Source: Zoogloeaceae bacterium (GTDB taxonomy: Bacteria > Pseudomonadota > Gammaproteobacteria > Burkholderiales > Rhodocyclaceae). From it: a DNA stretch of 36,863 bases. The DNA lies in NCBI GenBank assembly GCA_016791025.1, contig JAEUNX010000065.1, forward strand, positions 1 through 36,863, read 5' to 3'. Below the pieces are notes generated by a model. The model saw only the letters and a list, made by a program, of their open reading frames with translations, had not been told where the DNA came from and did not search any database. The position numbers and the translations under genes are program-made. Shown piece by piece: positions 8,625-16,318 of this stretch; position 1 is the first letter of the stretch; each line of letters starts with the position of its first letter.

Positions 8625-9976
8625 TGCTTCGCTCCATTCTGACCATCGAAGAAGTAACTGATTCGTTTGCGCGGACTGAGGTAGTCATACACCGACGCCG
8701 GCAAAAGCCCTGGTCGCATGGCGCGGCTGATATTGATGTCCGGATGCTCTTCCAAATTGAGGATTGGCGCCTGGCGCCGCGGCACTTGCGGATTATGGAC
8801 GATTAACATCGGCCGCAGAGGGCGAGCGGCATTGACCCCGATCACCAAACCGATGGCATCGTTTGACAAAGCCACCACGGTTCCCGGCGGATAGACCCCA
8901 AGAGTACGAACGAAGGCTTGCAAAAACCGCGGATCAAAACGTCCACGATGCTGTGCATACATGAGCGATAAGGCCTCATGGGGCGTCAGCGCATCGGCAA
9001 GTCGTGAAGGGTTGCAGAGGTTGTCGTAACAATTTACCACCGCAAGGAGCCGGGCGATGAGGTCGATCTGATCGCCCTTAAGCCGCCGCGGATAGCCCGA
9101 GCCGTCGAAGTGTTCATGGTGCTGCAGAATTGCGTTGCAGACGGCGGCAGGTAACCCAAGTTTTACACCCAAGTCAAACCCGTAGCGACAGTGGGCTTCT
9201 CGGAATTGGCGCTCTGCCACCGTGAGCGGATCGGTCTTGTTAAGAATGGTCGATGGGACCTCGTTCAATCCAATGTCATGAAAGACTGCGGCCAGCCCGA
9301 GGACCTTCACAACCTCCGCCGGTAGCTTAAGCTCACGGGCCAAGATCATGGCGAGGACAGCAACGTTAAGTGTGTGAAGGTAGAGCTCTTCACTTCCGGG
9401 CTTTTCTGCCATGACTTGAATCGTCAATTCCGGAGCTTCCAGAAGATCGCTCACCATGCCCTGAATGAACTGCCGGGTTTCAGAAATGGTGCTTTCAGGG
9501 CGCGAATAAATCGTCTTGTTGATCCCCTTGACGACTTTTACGGCATCCACGAACGCCTGCTCAACCCGTGCCAACTGCTTTTGGCGACGCTCGATCAATT
9601 CGATTCGCTTTAATTCATCGCCAGTGATTGCATCGTTTTCTTCTGATTGTCTGCTGGCCGCGCCGGATTCCGCACCCGACTCGCTCACCAAGGGGCGACT
9701 GGACGACGCATCCGAATCACTTTCATTTTTACCGTCGTCGCCTCGTTCCTGATCACTTGATTGTGAGTCGGCATCAATATCGCTGCGCGCGGGATCCCAT
9801 CGCACAGTATCCAATCCAAGAGATCGGATGGAAGATAACTGATCCTCGGAGGTGATCTTGAAATTGTTAAGACGGAATGGGTGGGACATCCATCCCACGT
9901 CGAGTAAAACATACATGCCGACTCGAAGCCGGTTGACGGGGATTCGGGGGACAGAATCGTCCTCCAAGATCGTCAC
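8621..9976 (-). CDS. DUF3391 / HD-GYP c-di-GMP phosphodiesterase
   Basis: A 451-residue protein if started at GTG 9974-9976, which has G-rich sequence before it; an in-frame TTG at 9992-9994 would add six residues. The N-terminus ([12 protein letters not shown]) is the DUF3391 domain often found in front of HD-GYP. A Ser/Asp-rich low-complexity linker follows (about 65-118). The HD-GYP domain (about 180-370) has the HD pair at 233-234 ([11 protein letters not shown]) and the [11 protein letters not shown] block at 286-296, so it should hydrolyse c-di-GMP. It is the first gene of a two-gene leftward operon with the hybrid kinase, whose start overlaps its stop. The two would form a sensory unit in which the kinase controls c-di-GMP breakdown; the kinase's phosphorylation target is not visible here. 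Confidence 0.93.
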   Translation of the reverse strand: MTILEDDSVPRIPVNRLRVGMYVLLDVGWMSHPFRLNNFKITSEDQLSSIRSLGLDTVRWDPARSDIDADSQSSDQERGDDGKNESDSDASSSRPLVSESGAESGAASRQSEENDAITGDELKRIELIERRQKQLARVEQAFVDAVKVVKGINKTIYSRPESTISETRQFIQGMVSDLLEAPELTIQVMAEKPGSEELYLHTLNVAVLAMILARELKLPAEVVKVLGLAAVFHDIGLNEVPSTILNKTDPLTVAERQFREAHCRYGFDLGVKLGLPAAVCNAILQHHEHFDGSGYPRRLKGDQIDLIARLLAVVNCYDNLCNPSRLADALTPHEALSLMYAQHRGRFDPRFLQAFVRTLGVYPPGTVVALSNDAIGLVIGVNAARPLRPMLIVHNPQVPRRQAPILNLEEHPDINISRAMRPGLLPASVYDYLSPRKRISYFFDGQNGAKQ

Positions 9977-10079
9977 GCCCCACCACCGGAACAATGCTGA
10001 CAGACGTCAAACCGGCACCGCGAAAAACCGGCTAGACGGATGCAGACATTGCAGTCTGGTCTGCTGCACTCGGCTGCCA

Positions 10080-10100
10080 CCCTAAGCACAACCCTTAGGG
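10080..10100. repeat. Inverted repeat CCCTAAG-N7-CTTAGGG
   Basis: A perfect 7-bp inverted repeat with a 7-base spacer, in the gap between the divergent HD-GYP gene and the small 61-residue gene, 59 bases before the latter's start. There is no T run, so it looks more like an operator for a dimeric regulator than a terminator. No specific binding protein can be named. Confidence 0.4.
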
Positions 10101-10158
10101 CAGCACTATATTGGAAGAGAAGGCAACACTTCGACAGGGTTGTTGTGAGGAGATCACC

Positions 10159-10344
10159 ATGAATACAACTGATCCGCGCCTGGACCACTGCGTCGATTCG
10201 GCTGTTCCCTCCACTGACGATACCGTTGAATCCGCCCGTCGGATCGCCCGGGCCCGAAACGATCGCGAAGAGCGGCTGCGGCTTGCCGAGCGGAAAGCCC
10301 GGGAGCGTACGCCGCATGAACTGCACACCTCGATCGGGAATTGA
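10159..10344 (+). CDS. Small hypothetical charged protein (61 aa)
   Basis: A 61-residue ORF beginning at ATG 10159 with a strong Shine-Dalgarno sequence (GAGGAGATC) just upstream, which is the main reason to accept it. The protein is hydrophilic, with an acidic N-terminal third and an Arg/Glu-rich, probably helical middle (ARRIARARNDREERLRLAERKAR, shown here in part). There is no signal peptide, membrane segment or cysteine motif. I do not recognise a family. It is divergent from the HD-GYP/kinase operon and faces the end of the chemotaxis operon, so it appears to be monocistronic. It could be a small regulatory or adaptor protein; it could also be a fortuitous ORF. Confidence 0.5.
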   Translation: MNTTDPRLDHCVDSAVPSTDDTVESARRIARARNDREERLRLAERKARERTPHELHTSIGN

Positions 10345-10730
10345 TATTTTCCCTAACGGGCGGAGCAGAGAATTCGTTTCTTTTAGTTCACCGAGAGAAT
10401 GGATATCGGACGCATGACCTTCTGATTGTTGATCCGCCCAATGGCGACGATCAGATACATTTGCCCGCTTAGTACGACTTCGCCGACGGTGCGCTGATAA
10501 CGGAAAGCTAGCACTACGACCCAGCCGGTCGCCGGGCGCCGCATACCTGCAGCGACCCGCAGCGGACACCGATGTACCATGGAAATTTAATCCAGCGGCT
10601 AATCGGGTGATATGTGTGTTACGACATGCGCCAAATTCAGGCCGCCAACCGCTCGAACAAAAGGACATTGCGAGGAAGGACGTGGACTGCCCCACCGGCA
10701 CGGGAAGACCGGCCACGGTCCACATTGCTA
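10345..10730. other. Gene-poor stretch between small ORF and STAS gene
   Basis: 386 bases without a gene I can support. A leftward 65-codon ORF (10383-10580) lies here; its translation has a plausible hydrophobic pattern (GWVVVLAFRYQR, YLIVAIGRIN) but no ribosome binding site and no recognised family, so it may be a relic. An imperfect stem with GTGGAC at 10682-10687 and GTCCAC at 10718-10723 lies just past the STAS stop and could help end the chemotaxis transcript, although no T run follows it. Confidence 0.45.
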
Positions 10731-11036
10731 TTAGGAAATGGTGAAGAGCCGGCCAAAATTGGCAATATCCAGGACCTGACGAACGCTTCCCCGAGTATTG
10801 ATGAGACTGACAGTCTTGCCCGCACTCCGCGCCTTGTCTCGCGCCATCAGAAGCATCCCCAGCGCCGAGCTGTCGAGGTAGCCCACCTCACCCAAATCCA
10901 CCTGAATCTGTGGAACACCGGGCTGAGCCAGGGACTTTGTGATGGCATCACGAAATTCCCGGTGCGCATTAAAGTCAAAGCGCCCAGCCACTTGAATGAC
11001 GCACCGGTCAGATTCCGTCCGAACACTCACATCCAT
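10731..11036 (-). CDS. STAS-domain protein (anti-anti-sigma factor type)
   Basis: A 101-residue single STAS domain starting at ATG 11034-11036, with GAGG about nine bases upstream. The hallmark is VGYLDSSALGMLLMARD, with Ser in the position phosphorylated in SpoIIAA/RsbV-type antagonists. Such proteins bind a switch-kinase anti-sigma factor or act as a phospho-dependent adaptor. No partner kinase or PP2C phosphatase lies next to it. It is the last gene of the leftward chemotaxis operon, 46 bases after cheB, so it probably connects to motility or surface behaviour; that is inferred from position only. Confidence 0.88.
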   Translation of the reverse strand: MDVSVRTESDRCVIQVAGRFDFNAHREFRDAITKSLAQPGVPQIQVDLGEVGYLDSSALGMLLMARDKARSAGKTVSLINTRGSVRQVLDIANFGRLFTIS

Positions 11037-11082
11037 TTTGCAATCCTCAGTAATTAGACGCTGACAACCGTCTCCTCCGCAC

Positions 11083-12174
11083 CTAGGCCGAACGCCGATC
11101 ACCACCAGCCAGGAGACGATGCCAAACCCGAGAGGCAATGTCTTTCAATGGCGCGACATCCACTGCAGCGCCAATCGCATCCGCTTCCCTCGGCATGCCG
11201 TAGACGACACAGGAATCTTGATCTTGAGCCACGGTCCAAGCGCCAGCCTGACGCATTGCGAGCATTCCTAGCGCTCCATCCTTTCCCATCCCTGTCAGGA
11301 TCACCCCAAGCGCCTGGGCGCCCGCTTCCTTGGCCACGGAATGAAACAGAACATCCACCGCCGGACGATGCCGATTGACGGGTTCACTTTTAGACAACTC
11401 GCAAACCCACCCGCCACCACTGCGACGGATCGAAAGGTGCGAGTGGCCAGGGGCAAGGTAAGCGACGCCGGGCCGTACGCGCTCGCCGTCTTCGGCCTCC
11501 TTGACCGATATGTGGCACAGATTATCCAAACGCTTCGCAAATGATCCGGTAAACATTTCCGGCATGTGCTGCACGATCACGATCGGCGGCGAATGCGCGG
11601 GCAGGGCCGACAAAACTTCCCGAATGGCCTCGGTCCCCCCGGTCGAGGCGCCGATTGCGATCAGATGTTCCTGCTGAAGCCGAGGCGGTAACCCGGACAA
11701 ATGGGCCGCCGAGCTGACTTGCTGCCTTTTCTCGATCGATGACGAATGAGCGATCACCGGCGAGAGCCTTCGGACGCGCGCGTGCCTAGCGGTCCGAATT
11801 TTTTCACAGATTTCATGGGCATAGGCTTCTAGCCCCTTGCCCAATTCGATCTTCGGCTTGGCGAGAAATTCCACCGCACCTAGTTCCAATGCCCGCAAGG
11901 TCGTCTCCGAACCTTCCTGGGTTAGCGTGGAGATCATGACCACTGGCATGGGGCGAAGCCGCATTAGTCGCTCGAGAAACTCGAGTCCACTCATACGTGG
12001 CATCTCGACATCGAGCGTCAAGACGTCCGGATTCAGTTCCTTAATGCGGTCGCGCGCCTGAATCGGATCCATAGCGGTACCAACCACCTTCATGTCCGGC
12101 GCCTGGTTGATGACTTCGGACAGCATGGCTCGCATCAACGGCGAGTCATCACACACGAGAACCTTGATTGTCAC
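11083..12174 (-). CDS. cheB: Chemotaxis methylesterase/glutamine deamidase CheB
   Basis: A 363-residue CheB with an N-terminal receiver domain (VCDDSP acidic pocket, phospho-acceptor Asp55 in [12 protein letters not shown], Lys in FLAKPK) and a C-terminal methylesterase domain with the catalytic triad Ser177 (IGASTGG), His203 (VQHMPEMF) and Asp299 (GMGKDGA). Phosphorylated by CheA, it removes methyl groups from receptors in the adaptation loop, opposing CheR. Translation starts at GTG 12172-12174, 12 bases after the cheD stop. The linker (about 125-165) is basic and Ser-rich. All expected residues are present and the length is normal. Confidence 0.97.
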   Translation of the reverse strand: MTIKVLVCDDSPLMRAMLSEVINQAPDMKVVGTAMDPIQARDRIKELNPDVLTLDVEMPRMSGLEFLERLMRLRPMPVVMISTLTQEGSETTLRALELGAVEFLAKPKIELGKGLEAYAHEICEKIRTARHARVRRLSPVIAHSSSIEKRQQVSSAAHLSGLPPRLQQEHLIAIGASTGGTEAIREVLSALPAHSPPIVIVQHMPEMFTGSFAKRLDNLCHISVKEAEDGERVRPGVAYLAPGHSHLSIRRSGGGWVCELSKSEPVNRHRPAVDVLFHSVAKEAGAQALGVILTGMGKDGALGMLAMRQAGAWTVAQDQDSCVVYGMPREADAIGAAVDVAPLKDIASRVWHRLLAGGDRRSA

Positions 12175-12186
12175 CGTCGCCTAGCC

Positions 12187-12807
12187 TCACCCGAAAAGTT
12201 CGATATCGCCGGCCACCTGTTCACCCCGCAACCGACCTTGGTAGGCGCGCTCGCGCTCGAACACCGTGTTATTCCGGACTTTGACGAGCTTCTTCATCAT
12301 CAATCGCCCTGACGCGGGAAAGTAATAGACCTTCCGCGGGTAGACGTCGAGCAGGTCCTGGGCCGCAATTGGAATGCGCTCCGTTGCCAAATATTCCAGG
12401 ACAAACTGGGCATTGCGTTCACCGACCTTACTTTGTGACAGGGTCTCCATTACGCGCCCACCCCCAAACACCTTAGCTTCGAGGTTCGCACGCCGAGCGC
12501 CCATCTTCAGGAGGTGATTCAGCAATACTTCCATTGCAAAAGCACCATATCGAGCCGAAGCCGACAGGACCCCGTCCTCACGCTCGGTTTCAGGCAGCAT
12601 GAAATGGTTCATACCACCAATCCCTGATTGCCGATCTCTGATGCATGCGCTGACGCACGAACCCAATACCGTGACAAGCACCATATCTTTGCCGGTCACA
12701 AAATACTCTCCCGGCAGCACCTTCACGGCATCGATGTTGAAGGTTCGGTCGAAGTAGAGGTTAGTCGCCAGATGCTCGGAAACACCCAGGCTGTCAAATT
12801 CCAGCAT
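12187..12807 (-). CDS. cheD: Chemoreceptor glutamine deamidase CheD
   Basis: CheD deamidates specific glutamines in chemoreceptors. I place the start at ATG 12805-12807 (206 residues), preceded by GAAAGAG and overlapping the cheR stop by 14 bases; the longer in-frame ORF would overlap cheR by about 100 bases without need. The core is clear: [18 protein letters not shown], then [14 protein letters not shown] with catalytic Cys51, and [10 protein letters not shown] with His68, followed by [19 protein letters not shown]. The C-terminus ends GDIELFG, closely resembling the GDIDLF end of the MCP-like protein at 19030-20226 in the same operon, which suggests a shared docking partner (inference). 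Confidence 0.95.
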   Translation of the reverse strand: MLEFDSLGVSEHLATNLYFDRTFNIDAVKVLPGEYFVTGKDMVLVTVLGSCVSACIRDRQSGIGGMNHFMLPETEREDGVLSASARYGAFAMEVLLNHLLKMGARRANLEAKVFGGGRVMETLSQSKVGERNAQFVLEYLATERIPIAAQDLLDVYPRKVYYFPASGRLMMKKLVKVRNNTVFERERAYQGRLRGEQVAGDIELFG

Positions 12808-13720
12808 CAGCTCTTTCGTAAACGGTTCGCCCCATGGATCGAAACAAATCGGATGCATGCATAAAGCTTTCCGAATGCCCTGCAAATAAGAGCCCATCCC
12901 GACGAAGCAGCGGCATGAATCGTTTCAAGATTCCATACTGCGTCGGTTTATCGAAGTAGATCATCACATTGCGACAAAAGATCACATCCACGGGTCCCTG
13001 GATAGGCCACTTGGCGTCTAAAAGGTTGATTTGGCGGAAGCTGATCAGTCTCTGTAATTCCGGTCGGACTCGCGCGTAGCCCGCCTGCCCCCCACCCCCT
13101 TTGAGAAAAAATTTCCGCAATCGATCGGCGCTCAATTTTTCAACTCGATCCAGGGCGAATACGCCTTTTTCACCGTGGGCGAGAACATTTGTGTCGATAT
13201 CGCTGGCGAGGATCTGGACGGGCGGGGTCATTGAATTGAAGGCTTCGCAGGCCGTCATCGCCAGGGAATAGGGCTCCTCGCCGGTGGATGCGGCACTACA
13301 CCAGATCTTGATTGGGCGCCGTTCGTTAATATTCCGCAGCTTGGCTGCCAGAATCTCAAAGTGATGAGCCTCCCGAAAAAAGGAGGTGAGATTCGTGGTG
13401 AGCGAATTGACAAAGGTTTCCCATTCCGTCGAATCCTGCTCTAGGCGACGTAGATACTGCGCAAATGTGGTATCACCGAAATGTCGCAACCGCCGGGCAA
13501 GGCGGCTATAAACCATATCTTGCTTGACGGGGGACAGAGAAATTCCTGCGTGTTCGTAGATTAACTTACGAATTTTTTCGAAGTCGCCACCGGTAAATTC
13601 GAATTCTCGGCCGTCGCCACCGTGTCCCCGCGGCATTGCGACAGTCTGGCCCGCAGACGCAGGAAGGGACCCGCCAATGCGAGCCCCACCAGTCGATCCT
13701 AAGTGCGGATCCCCAGGCAT
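12794..13720 (-). CDS. cheR: Chemotaxis protein methyltransferase CheR
   Basis: A 308-residue CheR that methylates receptor glutamates using S-adenosylmethionine. The N-terminal helical domain (about 40-110; [34 protein letters not shown]) is followed by the methyltransferase domain with [20 protein letters not shown] and [14 protein letters not shown]. The ATG at 13718-13720 starts one base after the stop of the MCP gene, with GGAAG upstream. The first 38 residues are low-complexity and precede the usual CheR start, so a later start (for example Met29) is possible, but it has no better ribosome binding site. Its likely docking site is the C-terminal DWEEF of the MCP encoded directly upstream. 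Confidence 0.96.
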   Translation of the reverse strand: MPGDPHLGSTGGARIGGSLPASAGQTVAMPRGHGGDGREFEFTGGDFEKIRKLIYEHAGISLSPVKQDMVYSRLARRLRHFGDTTFAQYLRRLEQDSTEWETFVNSLTTNLTSFFREAHHFEILAAKLRNINERRPIKIWCSAASTGEEPYSLAMTACEAFNSMTPPVQILASDIDTNVLAHGEKGVFALDRVEKLSADRLRKFFLKGGGGQAGYARVRPELQRLISFRQINLLDAKWPIQGPVDVIFCRNVMIYFDKPTQYGILKRFMPLLRRDGLLFAGHSESFMHASDLFRSMGRTVYERADAGI

Positions 13721-13721
13721 A

Positions 13722-15653
13722 TTAGAATTCTTCCCAGTCTTCCGTCCCTTCGGTCACGGCATTCACGCTCCGCTTGACCTTGGGAATTGGCTTGCGGCTT
13801 GGGGCGGCAGTTGCCGGGCCCGTGGCGGCTGGCTTGGCGGACCGTACCGGAAGTGCGGCAACCTTCGCGGACTGTGGTGGAATTTTCGCACCAGGAGCTG
13901 AACGTCCGGCCTGCCCAACCTCGTCGTCCTTCCGATTAACGCGGAACTTACCCACCGCATCCACCAGCGCACGGGCCTGATCCTCAAGACTTTCTGCGGC
14001 CGCTGCCGCCTCCTCGACGAGCGCCGCATTTTGTTGCGTGACTTCGTCCATCTGCGCGATTGCGAGATTCACCTGCTCGATGCCGCTGCTTTGCTCCACT
14101 GTGGCAGAAGTAATTTCTGCCATGATGCTCGTGACCTTGCGGACCGAGGACACAATCTCCTCCATCGTCTGGCCTGCTTTCCCAACCAGTTCAGATCCTG
14201 CATTGACCTTGTCGACCGAATCCGAAATGAGAGCCTTGATTTCCTTCGCTGCGCCGGCACTCCGCTGAGCCAGATTACGAACTTCCGTCGCTACAACCGC
14301 AAACCCCCGCCCTTGCTCTCCCGCCCGCGCGGCTTCCACCGCAGCATTCAGAGCAAGTATGTTGGTCTGGAAGGCGATACCGTCGATGACGCCAATGATG
14401 TCGGCTATCTTTTTGGACGAGTCGGAAATGTCGCTCATGGTGGCCACCACTTGCCTAACGACCTCCCCGCCCTTCGATGCAACGTCGGAAGCACCAACGG
14501 CCAATTGGTTTGCCTGGCGCGCGTTGTCAGCATTTTGCTTGACAGTGGAGGTCAGTTCCTCCATTGAGGAAGCGGTCTCTTCGAGACTTGAAGCCTGATT
14601 CTCGGTCCGTGCCGAGAGATCCGAATTGCCCTGCGCGATCTCCTGCGATGCGACATTGATTGCTGCGGACGCATCCTTTACTTGAATAACAACCTCAATC
14701 ATGTTTTCGACCAAGGCATTTACTCCACTGCACAGATCAGCAATAAAGCCCGTTTTCCCATCGAGATCGATACGTTGGGTCAAATCCCCGTTCTGTGCGG
14801 CGGCGGCGACTGCCTGAGTTTCTTCAACTGCTCTTTTGAGCGCGGCGTTTGCCTCGACCTGCTCGGTAATATCCGTCGCGTATTTGATCACCTTAAACGC
14901 ACGACCATTGCCGTCGAGAATTGGGTTATAGCTTGCCTGAATCCAGATTTCCCGACCGCCTTTACCAAACCGCTTGTACTGGCCGGAATCGTATTCGCCA
15001 CGCCCCAGTTTTTCCCAAAACGCTCGGTACTCTGCGCTTTGACGAATGTTGGGATCGACGAATATGCTGTGATGCTGACCAACGACTTCGTCGAGGCGAT
15101 ATCCCATCGCCTGAAGGAAGTTCTCGTTTGCATGGAGGATCCGACCATCCAAAGCAAATTCTATGACTGCCTGAACCCGATTGATTGCAGCAATTTGTCC
15201 AGCATGGCCACGAAGTTCAGTCACATCAGCCCATTCAAGGATATTGCCGTCATATCTTCCGTCCTGGTCATAGGTGCCATTCACGCAAAGGGAGAATTTA
15301 ATGTCTCCGACCGAAATATCGGTCCGGTATGGCAGGCGGCTCGGGTCGGATAACAACCGCCGTTGGTGTTCGGGATTCTTGTGGAACCGGTCGATACAAG
15401 TACCCAAAATGTCACCGGGCTTAAAGCCGGGCCAAAGCCGGCCAAAAGCATCAGAATATTTCGTCAGCATATCCACGGTGGCACGATTGACCCAGGTCAC
15501 GATAAAGTTGCGATCGACCATCATCAACGCTGTCGAAGCAGTATCCACTGCTGTTTGCAGTTTGTTGACCCTTTCCTTCATCTGATCCATAGATCCAGAG
15601 GCAGATGCCCCGACTTCGCCTTCTGCCTTGTTGCTCTTGCTGTCTGACGCCAT
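13722..15653 (-). CDS. Soluble PAS-PAS methyl-accepting chemotaxis protein with DWEEF tail
   Basis: A 643-residue chemoreceptor without any transmembrane segment. Residues about 25-145 and 155-270 are two PAS domains ([35 protein letters not shown]), followed by a HAMP-like segment ([17 protein letters not shown]) and a full MCP signalling domain with the hairpin tip ([40 protein letters not shown]). A Pro/Ala/Lys-rich flexible tail leads to the last five residues DWEEF, the xWxxF pentapeptide that tethers CheR (and CheB) in high-abundance receptors. The ATG has AAGGAG six bases upstream. It is encoded between cheW and cheR. The PAS pair resembles Aer-like energy or redox sensors, but the ligand cannot be read from the sequence. 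Confidence 0.95.
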   Translation of the reverse strand: MASDSKSNKAEGEVGASASGSMDQMKERVNKLQTAVDTASTALMMVDRNFIVTWVNRATVDMLTKYSDAFGRLWPGFKPGDILGTCIDRFHKNPEHQRRLLSDPSRLPYRTDISVGDIKFSLCVNGTYDQDGRYDGNILEWADVTELRGHAGQIAAINRVQAVIEFALDGRILHANENFLQAMGYRLDEVVGQHHSIFVDPNIRQSAEYRAFWEKLGRGEYDSGQYKRFGKGGREIWIQASYNPILDGNGRAFKVIKYATDITEQVEANAALKRAVEETQAVAAAAQNGDLTQRIDLDGKTGFIADLCSGVNALVENMIEVVIQVKDASAAINVASQEIAQGNSDLSARTENQASSLEETASSMEELTSTVKQNADNARQANQLAVGASDVASKGGEVVRQVVATMSDISDSSKKIADIIGVIDGIAFQTNILALNAAVEAARAGEQGRGFAVVATEVRNLAQRSAGAAKEIKALISDSVDKVNAGSELVGKAGQTMEEIVSSVRKVTSIMAEITSATVEQSSGIEQVNLAIAQMDEVTQQNAALVEEAAAAAESLEDQARALVDAVGKFRVNRKDDEVGQAGRSAPGAKIPPQSAKVAALPVRSAKPAATGPATAAPSRKPIPKVKRSVNAVTEGTEDWEEF

Positions 15654-15717
15654 CTCAATCTCCTTGTACCAATCCTCAGTCGATTAAACCGGCTGAGTCT
15701 CAATCGATTCCGCGGCC

Positions 15718-16233
15718 CTATTGCAGAGCACCGTCGCCGGTCAATCCCATGTGTCGACTTGCCATAAGCCTTTCGATGTCGATTAGGATCAACATTCGGT
15801 CCCCCACCGTTCCGATACCGGTAATGTGATCAGTGTTGGTCCCACCTGAAAACTGCGGGGCTTCCTTGATTTGATCCTGGGCAAGCATGATGACGTCGGA
15901 GACGCTATCGACGACCACGCCAACCACGCGATCCGAGACGTTTAGAATGATCACTACGGTAAATTGGTTGTACTCTGCACGCCCCAGCCGAAACTTGATT
16001 CGCAGGTCAATGATGGGGACGATCGTTCCGCGCAGATTGATCACACCCTTTATAAAATCTGGCGTATTCGCGATCTTCGTGACCGCGTCGTAGCCACGAA
16101 TCTCCTGAACCTTGAGAATATCGATTGCATACTCTTCATCACCGAGAGTAAAGGTCAAGAATTCCTCGGCGTATCCGGCCTCCAGTTCACCGTCAGGCCG
16201 GACCGTCGTGGAGACGGAATTTGTCTGAAGCAT
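15718..16233 (-). CDS. cheW: Chemotaxis coupling protein CheW
   Basis: A 171-residue CheW, the adaptor that links receptors to the kinase CheA. The ATG at 16231-16233 has AAGGGGA upstream and is preferred over the longer in-frame ORF. The single CheW domain is complete: [46 protein letters not shown], and a late [10 protein letters not shown] strand. The short N-terminal extension and C-terminal tail have no known motif. It is encoded between cheA and the PAS-MCP. Confidence 0.96.
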   Translation of the reverse strand: MLQTNSVSTTVRPDGELEAGYAEEFLTFTLGDEEYAIDILKVQEIRGYDAVTKIANTPDFIKGVINLRGTIVPIIDLRIKFRLGRAEYNQFTVVIILNVSDRVVGVVVDSVSDVIMLAQDQIKEAPQFSGGTNTDHITGIGTVGDRMLILIDIERLMASRHMGLTGDGALQ

Positions 16234-16265
16234 TGAGATCCCCTTATTCGGTGTTTGCTGTGCAG

Positions 16266-16292
16266 GTATCGGCATTCCGATACAACTCTATA
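16266..16292 (-). promoter_or_regulatory. Possible sigma-28 promoter and overlapping inverted repeat before cheW
   Basis: On the leftward strand, TATAGAGT is followed after 11 bases by GCCGATAC, close to the FliA (sigma-28) pattern TAAAGTTT-N11-GCCGATAA. The -10 half overlaps a perfect inverted repeat GTATCGG-CATT-CCGATAC (16266-16283). The same bases could therefore be a weak internal promoter for cheW and downstream genes or a processing/attenuation hairpin between cheA and cheW. The -35 half matches only 5 of 8. Confidence 0.4.
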
Positions 16293-16318
16293 GTGAGATT
16301 TGACACGAGCAATCGAAC

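Noticed and set aside
10040-10062. GCAGAC/GTCTGC short inverted repeats upstream of the HD-GYP gene
   Set aside because: Only 5-6 bp with several alternative pairings; expected by chance in this sequence.
9973-10725. Leftward ORF of 250 codons across the small gene and the gap
   Set aside because: No ribosome binding site and no family pattern; it covers the inverted repeat, the control region and the better-supported 61-residue gene.
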